Of a stretch of 64,000 bases of DNA, positions 59,101-64,000 are shown piece after piece. Source of the DNA: Candidatus Omnitrophota bacterium (lineage in GTDB: Bacteria; Hinthialibacterota; Hinthialibacteria; OLB16); the NCBI GenBank assembly GCA_020632575.1, contig JACKFH010000006.1, positions 62,001 to 126,000 on the forward strand, read 5' to 3'. The notes beneath the pieces are model-generated. The model was given only the letters and a program-made list of their open reading frames with translations. It was not told the DNA's origin and made no database searches. A program made the position numbers and the translations under genes. The stretch's first letter is position 1; each line of letters opens with the position of its first letter.

Positions 59101-60045
59101 CTCCAGGAATCGGTGCAATTCCTGAGGCGTGGGCGGAATGCCGGTTAGGTCGAGATAAAGACGCCGAATCAGCGACCGTCGATCCGCTTCCTTCGTGGGT
59201 TCGAGCCCGTTCTCCTCGAGTTTGGAGAGAACGAACGAATCGATCGGGTTTTTAGCCCAATCCGTCAGTTGAGTTTCGGGAATCTCGGGTCGCTTTGGGG
59301 GTACGAATGACCAGTGCTGCTCCCAATGAGCCCCCTCGGCGATCCATTGGGTGATCAGATCGATCTCTTCCTGAGTCAACTGCTTCTCGAATCCGGCGGG
59401 AGGCATGCGGTCGGCCTCATCCGTCGTGGTGATCCGGTGATAAACCAGGCTCGCTTCGAGATCTCCCGGAACGATCGGGTGCTTGCCGGATTTTCTTTCA
59501 CCGAAGGCGTGCTCTTTCAGGTCGAGACGAAGCCCCGCTTTTCGATCCTCTTCATCCGGGCCATGGCAAAGGAAACATTTGTTGGAAAGGATCGGTCGGA
59601 TCTGCTTACGGAAATCGACCTTGCCTTTGGCCGAGGTCAGTTTGGCGACTGGCCTTTGGATTTCCTCAGTCTTCGTCGGTTCTTCCGACTTCGTCTGTTG
59701 AAGGAGGAATTTTCCGGTTTGAAGCGCTTTGAGCCGGTCGACCAATTCTTGTTGGGTCTTTTCGGAGTCCGAGATCGCCTGATTCAACTCGGAGATTTTT
59801 CGATCGATTTCTTCGATCCCGGTTTGAGCGCGTTTCTGCTCTTCCGCGATTTGCTCTTGGATCGTTTTCAAATTCTCCGGGTCGGATTTGATCTGTTCCA
59901 AATCCTGAACCAAAGACTTCAGCGCCGTCTCCTGTTCGGTTGTCAGCGGGTCAGCTGATGCGGGATGAATAGGGGCTGATTCGGACACGGTCCATAACAG
60001 GACCGCGGCAATCGGAAGTATCGAAAGGAAACCTTTGAATTTCAT
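56170..60045 (-). CDS. cytochrome c-like/DUF1549/DUF1553 (Planctomycete-type) exported protein
   Basis: 1291 aa from the ATG at 60045, preceded by AGGTGAGG. Signal peptide, then coiled coil (about 45-115). A PSC1-type cytochrome domain has CFLCH (157-161). DUF1549 follows (DSFVLSKLEENGLEP, RRLYLDLTGIPPTP, RRWMDLARYADTHGY) with a second CAKCHDHKYDP. An inserted beta-domain region (about 590-850) looks like a carbohydrate-binding/LamG-like part. DUF1553 ends the protein (LAKWLVSDKHPLTARVTVNR, YRLEAELVRDNALAIAGLL, TPLQALALMND). These proteins are a mark of Planctomycetes and relatives. Role unknown, probably redox or polysaccharide related. Confidence 0.93.
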   Translation of the reverse strand: MKFKGFLSILPIAAVLLWTVSESAPIHPASADPLTTEQETALKSLVQDLEQIKSDPENLKTIQEQIAEEQKRAQTGIEEIDRKISELNQAISDSEKTQQELVDRLKALQTGKFLLQQTKSEEPTKTEEIQRPVAKLTSAKGKVDFRKQIRPILSNKCFLCHGPDEEDRKAGLRLDLKEHAFGERKSGKHPIVPGDLEASLVYHRITTTDEADRMPPAGFEKQLTQEEIDLITQWIAEGAHWEQHWSFVPPKRPEIPETQLTDWAKNPIDSFVLSKLEENGLEPTKEADRRSLIRRLYLDLTGIPPTPQELHRFLEDDSPDAYEKEVDRLISSPHYGEEMARRWMDLARYADTHGYHIDSERYMWRWREWVINAFNNNKPFDEFTVEQLAGDLLDHPTLDQKIATGFNRNHMINYEGGAIPEEYRTQYVFDRVQTMGTTWMGLTLECAKCHDHKYDPVSQKEFYQFTAFFNTISEKGLDGQRGNAEPMIKAPDEEQRTKLAAYDSQISDLKTELDRPIPELDEAQSKWENEVSQKLQDRWTALNPSSATSIEGASMRVLEDKSVLTSGANPEKDVYEVVFPETLANVQAIRLEALTDESFVEGGTGRSENANFVLSEFEVELKNDAQPDQVNKVELIEAQADHSQEGFDIANAIDGNAETGWGVDGYELRENRSAIFTPKTPISTGEGIHLKVRLKHESQYAGHNIGRFRVSVSSDPTMAPSSFGKWYVSGPFKAVDGQTAYKTAYEPEQSIDLEATYEDGRQKWTLATPMYEDGKIHPLSGDVAATYLYRTIQSPSDRSMKLSVGSNDAVKVWLNGHVVHDNDVQRGVDDQRDEVVLNLSKGENQLLMKVVNYGNQYAFFFDKAEEQMGEYPTEIETILTLAKEDRSEGQKEQLRNFYRQTNSPEWREQKQQLADLEQKRKEFDESIPTTMVMSEMSEPRETHFLVRGQYDQPGDVVHAAIPAVFPALPEKTEPNRLGLAKWLVSDKHPLTARVTVNRYWQHYFGTGIVKTAEDFGSQGEWPSHPELLDWLAVEFMESGWDVKHIQKLIVTSAAYRQASVITPDRLEKDPKNRLISRGPRYRLEAELVRDNALAIAGLLNRKIGGSSVKPYQPEGLWEEVAYGSGFSAQSYDRDDGSDLYRRGMYTFWKRQCPPPGMLVFDAPNREVCTSRRERTNTPLQALALMNDPVYLEAARVLAQRMMIEGGGTPQAKVAYAFERATCRLPNEKETEILLNIYGKQLEDYRSDTEAAEKFVSVGESPIPENLDKADLAAWTTVASMILNLDEAITKS

Positions 60046-60372
60046 ATCCTCACCTTTGAAAAAGATGCGCTCCACACGCGCAATAAGTCCATTATCTCAT
60101 TCTAACAAAGGATTTATCGCTGTCGACAGGATGATTGGTTATTTTTTTGTCAGTCTCCGGCCGCAGCTAGAGACCTCGCATTCCACTGTTGACACCGGAA
60201 TACGGGGTTTTAGACTTCCCGACCGGGCCAATCTGGTTGTCACAGATTCGAAATAATTTTCAATCCCGGCGGTCGATATCGGCAGGGTCTTTTTATTTTT
60301 TAGGGTGGGTCGGCTCAACGCCGATGCTCATCGCAATGGCTTGAACCAATCGGAGTCTAGTTAGAAACTGTC
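60046..60372. other. 327-bp divergent intergenic region
   Basis: This lies between the cytochrome/DUF1553 gene (minus) and the DASS-type transporter (plus). It contains a sigma70-like promoter at 60189-60216, an AT-rich stretch near 60290-60302 and no supported coding frame. Confidence 0.6.
60189..60216 (+). promoter_or_regulatory. sigma70-type promoter of transporter gene
   Basis: A perfect TTGACA and TAGACT are 16 bp apart. This lies about 150 nt before the ATG at 60373, leaving a long leader without recognised structure. Confidence 0.4.
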
Positions 60373-61806
60373 ATGAACCGCATCCGTCCGTTAGTCATTC
60401 CACTGGGAATTCTGATTCTCCTGATCGCCGCCTGGGGCCCCGCCTGGGACCCCGCCAACCTCTCTCCCGAGGGACAGAAAGCCATAGGCGTGTTCGCTTT
60501 CTGCCTCCTTTTCTGGATGACCCAGCCGATCCCCTTGGCCATGACCAGCCTCATGATCTTCGCCATTGTCCCCCTCCTCGGGATCAGCGAACCCAAAGAG
60601 GTGTTTTCGCTTTTCGGCAGCAACACGGTCTTCTTCATCCTCGGAGCGCTCATCATGGCTGGCGGGTTTGTCAAATCGGGCCTGTCGAGAAGGATGGCGG
60701 TCCTTTTCCTAGCCTCCTTTGGACGGACACCGGACCTCCTTCTCTTGGGAGTTCTCCTATCCTCGGCCTTTCTCGCGTGTCTTATGCCCGAGCACGGTGT
60801 GGCCGCCCTCCTCTACCCTGTCGCGATTCAGATCGCGGACTCCTTAAACTTGGAAAAGGGGAAATCCAACTATGGCAAGGCTTTGTTTTTCGCCTTGGCG
60901 TGGGGATCGATCATCGGGGGCATCACCACCTTCCTCGGCGGAGCCCGGAACCCCTTGGCGCTCGAACTCTATCAACAGTTCATGGATCGCCATCAACTTC
61001 AAGCGGGGTCGATGGTCTCGTTTGTGGATTGGGTGATCGCCGCACTGCCCGTGACTTTGGTCATGCTCTTCTTCGCCTATTGGGTGCTAAGAATCCTCTA
61101 CCCCCCGGAAATCGAAGATGTCCGCGCGGCGCACCAAGTCCTCGAGGAGGACATTCGCGAGATGGGCCCCATTTCCCGTGACGAAATGAAAGTCGGCGCG
61201 GTCTATCTTGTCACGGTCATCGGTTGGGTGATTTCCGGCTATAAAGGGGACCTGGCCGGCAATCTCGCGATTATCGCCATCCTCGGCTCCGCCGGATTAT
61301 TCCTGTTGGGGACTCTGACTTGGAAAGATTGCCAGCAGCATGTGAACTGGGGGGTCATCCTGATGTACGCGGGAGCGATCGCGCTTGGGAAAACTCTCGA
61401 TGGAACGGACGCCGGTCAGTGGTTGGTCAACTTCACCTTATCCGGCCATCAATTTGGCCCAGTCTTGCTCTTGGCGGGGCTGATGGCATTCTCGAAACTG
61501 TTGACCGAGGGGATTAGCAACGCGGCGGCGGTCACCATCATCTTGCCGCTCGCTTTGGAAATGGGTCTCGAGGCGGGCATTCCTCTGGTGACCATTGTCT
61601 ACGCGGTGGCGATCCCTTGCGGCTTGGTTTTCTGCCTTCCGATGGGAACGCCCCCGATGGCGATCTGCTACGACTCCGACTACTTCCGAATCCGCGATTC
61701 GCTCTTCAGCGGAACCATCATGAACATCATCAGTTGGATTGTCGTGGTGTTGGCGGGAATCTACTACTGGCCGTTCGCGGTCGAGTCTCCCCCCATAATT
61801 CCGTGA
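60373..61806 (+). CDS. sodium-coupled dicarboxylate/sulfate symporter (DASS/SLC13 family)
   Basis: 477 aa with about 11-12 membrane helices. Typical segments are KAIGVFAFCLLFWMTQPIPL at the start, SLFGSNTVFFILGALIMAGG (re-entrant/selectivity region), GGITTFLGGARNPLALEL in the first half, and SNAAAVTIILPLAL with PMGTPPMAICYDSDYF in the second, mirroring the two SNT-like sodium-binding hairpins. It imports di- or tricarboxylates or sulfate with Na+. The substrate cannot be told. It converges with era, stops 12 bp apart. Confidence 0.87.
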   Translation: MNRIRPLVIPLGILILLIAAWGPAWDPANLSPEGQKAIGVFAFCLLFWMTQPIPLAMTSLMIFAIVPLLGISEPKEVFSLFGSNTVFFILGALIMAGGFVKSGLSRRMAVLFLASFGRTPDLLLLGVLLSSAFLACLMPEHGVAALLYPVAIQIADSLNLEKGKSNYGKALFFALAWGSIIGGITTFLGGARNPLALELYQQFMDRHQLQAGSMVSFVDWVIAALPVTLVMLFFAYWVLRILYPPEIEDVRAAHQVLEEDIREMGPISRDEMKVGAVYLVTVIGWVISGYKGDLAGNLAIIAILGSAGLFLLGTLTWKDCQQHVNWGVILMYAGAIALGKTLDGTDAGQWLVNFTLSGHQFGPVLLLAGLMAFSKLLTEGISNAAAVTIILPLALEMGLEAGIPLVTIVYAVAIPCGLVFCLPMGTPPMAICYDSDYFRIRDSLFSGTIMNIISWIVVVLAGIYYWPFAVESPPIIP

Positions 61807-61818
61807 GGTTCTTCGGGA

Positions 61819-62760
61819 TCAGGCGAGGTCCTCGGTGTAGCCGAGTCGCCTGAGTTGTTTGGGATCCTTTCGCCAATTCTTACGCACCTCCACCTTGAGG
61901 TCGAGAAAGAATTTCCGGTCGTGGATACGCTCCATCTCTTCACGAGCGTTGGTGCCGATCCGTTTCAGCATCTCCCCGCCCTTTCCGATGAGCATCCCTT
62001 TTTGGCTCTCCCGCTCAACCGCGATCGCCCCATGGACCACAATCGGATTCTCCGGGTCCTTCTCCTCCACCGAAACGATCCGAACCGCGGTGGCGTACGG
62101 GATCTCCTCGCGCGTGAACCGGATCACTTTCTCACGGATCAGCTCGGCCAACAAGAAATTCTCGCTGCGGTCGGTCAGAACATCCTCGGGATAGAACCTT
62201 GGGCCCTCGGGGAGTTGATCCTTGATCACCTGAAGAACCTCCTCCAAACCGGCCTCTTTCAGCGCCGAGATGGCAACCTGAGCCACTGCGCCTTCGGTCA
62301 ATTCCTCGAAATGGTTCCAGGCAATCTGAAGCCGATCGGGCTTCACCAAGTCAATTTTATTGAGCAGCGCCAGGAAGGGGACTCCGCTTTGCCGAACTCG
62401 CTCCATGATGAACCGATCTCCCTGACCGAACATCTCATCGGCGGGGAGCAAGACGACGATCAAATCGCCATCCCCGATCGAGCTCAGGGCCTGATCCACC
62501 ATGAACTGATTCAGCGCCTCTTTCGGCTTGTGAATGCCGGGGGTGTCCAGAAAGACGATCTGCGACCCCTCGTCGTTGTAGATCCCGAGGAGTCGGTGAC
62601 GGGTGGTCTGAGGTTTGTTCGAGACGATCGCCAGTTTCTCGCCTAAAAAGGCGTTCATCAGAGTCGATTTCCCAACATTGGGGCGACCGACAAGGACGAC
62701 ATACCCAGATTTAAAACCAGGGACTGGCGGTTGAAAAAGAGTCGAATCTTCAGTGGTCAT
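61819..62760 (-). CDS. era: ribosome assembly GTPase Era
   Basis: 313 aa from the ATG at 62760. GTPase motifs: G1 GRPNVGKST, G2 TTRHRLLG, G3 DTPGIHKP, G4 NKIDLV, G5 SALK. A KH domain ends it with IGKGGEMLKRIGTNAREEME and FLDLKVEVRKNWRKD. Era binds the 16S rRNA 3' end in 30S maturation. A longer in-frame extension (to 62865) has no homology-like content. It lies after the atpC terminator and is transcribed in the same direction. Confidence 0.97.
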   Translation of the reverse strand: MTTEDSTLFQPPVPGFKSGYVVLVGRPNVGKSTLMNAFLGEKLAIVSNKPQTTRHRLLGIYNDEGSQIVFLDTPGIHKPKEALNQFMVDQALSSIGDGDLIVVLLPADEMFGQGDRFIMERVRQSGVPFLALLNKIDLVKPDRLQIAWNHFEELTEGAVAQVAISALKEAGLEEVLQVIKDQLPEGPRFYPEDVLTDRSENFLLAELIREKVIRFTREEIPYATAVRIVSVEEKDPENPIVVHGAIAVERESQKGMLIGKGGEMLKRIGTNAREEMERIHDRKFFLDLKVEVRKNWRKDPKQLRRLGYTEDLA

Positions 62761-62790
62761 CTTTCGGATGGAAATTTGCGGACCGTCGCG

Positions 62791-62818
62791 ACAAAAACAA
62801 AGCCTCGAGAGTGAGGCT
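62791..62818 (-). terminator. rho-independent terminator downstream of atpC
   Basis: On the minus strand, stem AGCCTC/GAGGCT with an ACTCTC-type loop is followed by TTGTTTTTG. It lies about 100 bp after the atpC stop and upstream of era. Confidence 0.7.
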
Positions 62819-62861
62819 GATTGACTTGGTTCAGACTGCGACAGCAGCCTTCGCTCATCGA

Positions 62862-62883
62862 GCACCGGTCTTTAGGCCGGTGC
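62862..62883. repeat. GC-rich hairpin GCACCGG/CCGGTGC
   Basis: A 7-bp perfect stem (9 with wobble) around TTTA lies between the atpC stop and the terminator. No T-run follows. It may be a dispersed intergenic hairpin of REP type. Confidence 0.4.
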
Positions 62884-62916
62884 GACTCGCGCGACCTATT
62901 CGTGAATCGGGCCGTT

Positions 62917-63330
62917 CTAATGCAACGCCCCCAATTTATGTTTCGCATTGATCCGAGCAATCGCCTTGGCCAGCGCGATTTCCGCTCGGGCAATGTCCGT
63001 ATGCGGTTCTGGGGATTGAATCCGCTCACGGGCTCGTTCGCCCGCTTTCTGCGCCCGAGCCTCATCAATGTCCTCCGCGCGTTCGGCTGAATCGGCCAGG
63101 ACCGTGATCACATTGTCTTTGATCATGGCCAAACCCGAGGAAACGAAGAAGTAATGATTCTTGTGCTCCAAATCCCTCGCGGTCATAACTCCCGGCTGCA
63201 AGGCGGCTCGAAGCGGGGCGTGATTCTGCAAAACGCCCATGCTTCCCTCCTCCGAGGGGAGTTGCACATACTCGACTGTCATGTCGGCGACTTGGTTGGT
63301 CGGAACACTCAGTTTCAGTTGTAACGGCAT
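62917..63330 (-). CDS. atpC: F1 ATP synthase epsilon subunit
   Basis: 137 aa. LQLKLSVPTNQVADMTVEYV and the segment LPSEEGSMGVLQNHAPL are the beta-sandwich signature; DNVITVLADSAERAEDID leads into the C-terminal helical pair (AGERARERI and AEIALAKAIARI). The epsilon subunit couples the rotor to F1 and can inhibit ATP hydrolysis. GGAAGAGGAAAT lies upstream of the ATG. It follows atpG by 27 bp, with no atpD between. The usual order is atpA-atpG-atpD-atpC. Confidence 0.95.
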   Translation of the reverse strand: MPLQLKLSVPTNQVADMTVEYVQLPSEEGSMGVLQNHAPLRAALQPGVMTARDLEHKNHYFFVSSGLAMIKDNVITVLADSAERAEDIDEARAQKAGERARERIQSPEPHTDIARAEIALAKAIARINAKHKLGALH

Positions 63331-63357
63331 CGCTGACAGATTTCCTCTTCCTTCGTC

Positions 63358-64000
63358 TTAAACGGCGTTCGCGCCCGCCACGATCTCGCAGATCTCTTGA
63401 GTGATCTTGGCCTGACGCGCTTTGTTGTAGGTGAGTTGGAGCGTCGAATAGAGCTCCTCGGCGTTGCGGGTCGCATTGTCCATGGCCACCATTCGAGCCA
63501 CATGCTCGCTGGCCTCGGATTGCAGCAATCCCGTTAGGAGTTCATTGGTTAAATAACGTTGAACCGCCTGAGCCAGGACCGGAGCGGTCACCGCCTCATC
63601 GATAAAGTAATCCCCACCCCCGGAACGCGATTCCTCGGCCTGCCCCTCTGTCGGTTCGATCGGAAGCCAAACAGCGGGTTCGGGACGAACAACGGTCATC
63701 CCTCGAAGATGGCTGTAGATCAACCGGATTTCACGGTATTCGCCAGAGTTCCAGAGTTCGAGGAGTTCCCGAGACAGTTCCTGAATTCGCGGTCCGAAAT
63801 GGGACCAAGCGGGACGACGTTCACTAGAGAGGACTTTGAACCCGCGTCGCCGGAGAACCGAGCCGACTTTGATTCCCATCGCTTTGATTTCGAGGTTGTC
63901 TTTGCCTTTTTCATTGGCAAGCCACCTAACGGCGTTCAAGACATTCGAGTTGTAGGGACCGCAAAGACCTCGATCCGAGGCGAATGTGACCACCAGGATC
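63358..64000 (-). CDS. atpG: F1 ATP synthase gamma subunit (partial, runs off window end)
   Basis: 213 visible residues; the frame stays open to the window edge, where codons for ILVVTFASDRGLCGPYNSNV begin, so about 70 N-terminal residues lie outside. The DRGLCG-x-x-N-x-N segment and the C-terminal AMDNATRNAEELYSTLQLTYN and QEICEIVAGANAV are family signatures. A Gly/Ser-rich insert (QAEESRSGGGDYFIDE) is seen in the middle. Gamma is the rotary shaft. The stop lies 27 bp before atpC. Confidence 0.95.
   Translation of the reverse strand, partial: ILVVTFASDRGLCGPYNSNVLNAVRWLANEKGKDNLEIKAMGIKVGSVLRRRGFKVLSSERRPAWSHFGPRIQELSRELLELWNSGEYREIRLIYSHLRGMTVVRPEPAVWLPIEPTEGQAEESRSGGGDYFIDEAVTAPVLAQAVQRYLTNELLTGLLQSEASEHVARMVAMDNATRNAEELYSTLQLTYNKARQAKITQEICEIVAGANAV

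Noticed and set aside
1..64000. CRISPR array, insertion sequence, prophage, rRNA
   Set aside because: I saw no regularly spaced direct repeats, transposase or integrase genes, att-like repeats or rRNA segments on either strand.

Overview
The window is a 64 kb piece of a dense bacterial chromosome. It has moderately high GC, almost no non-coding DNA, and convergent genes spaced by 9-20 bp or even overlapping. The cell is Gram-negative and diderm: it encodes Kdo activation (kdsB), a lipoprotein-type SurA-like chaperone, an outer-membrane lipoprotein-sorting-like protein and type IV pilus-like genes. The cytochrome/DUF1549/DUF1553 plus DUF1501 gene pair, the DUF1080 protein, the VCBS/FG-GAP protein and the many TPR and coiled-coil proteins are a secretome style known from Planctomycetes and from uncultured lineages such as Sumerlaeota, Hydrogenedentota and Omnitrophota. 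I infer an uncultured lineage of that kind; the sequence alone does not fix the phylum.

Layout. 1-8.6 kb (minus strand): an atypical type IV pilus/type II secretion assembly operon, with a cohesin-domain protein, a PilM-PilN(-PilO) fusion, an MPGG-repeat coiled-coil protein and a TPR protein that runs off the window, next to a sigma54 activator that lacks a receiver domain. 8.6-11.2 kb: PBP4-type D,D-peptidase, a BrnT/BrnA toxin-antitoxin pair and a CYTH protein. 11.2-17.3 kb (minus): two tandem paralogous minor-pilin cassettes (PilV-, PilW-, PilX-like), each preceded by a shared upstream DNA element. 17.5-25 kb: kdsB, an unrecognised NAD-fold-like protein, an alcohol dehydrogenase, DUF1080, plsY and a VCBS-repeat protein. 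25-30 kb: recJ, a TPR protein, ddl and mutM. 30-39.4 kb: TPR-metallopeptidase, SurA-like lipoprotein, gatB, a TPR protein whose peptidase domain has lost its zinc ligands, and a Gln-rich LolA-like protein. 39.5-48.4 kb: a large secreted protein facing a sigma54 response regulator, a zinc metalloprotease and a giant DUF4175 protein. 48.5-54.2 kb: a Cfa-type methyltransferase, two glycosidase-like secreted proteins, a membrane protein and tRNA-Gln(CTG). 54.2-60 kb (minus): cytochrome/DUF1553 protein, HicA/HicB, DUF1501 protein. 60.4-64 kb: a DASS-type transporter, era, and the atpG-atpC end of an ATP synthase operon without atpD between them.

The main theme is the cell envelope: pilus or pseudopilus assembly, peptidoglycan (ddl, dacB), LPS (kdsB), phospholipid (plsY, cfa), and periplasmic proteolysis and folding. 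The most novel-looking parts are the duplicated pseudopilin cassettes with their shared upstream element, the fused PilM-PilN operon, and the sigma54 regulator-metalloprotease-DUF4175 operon. I found no CRISPR array, insertion sequence, prophage or rRNA.
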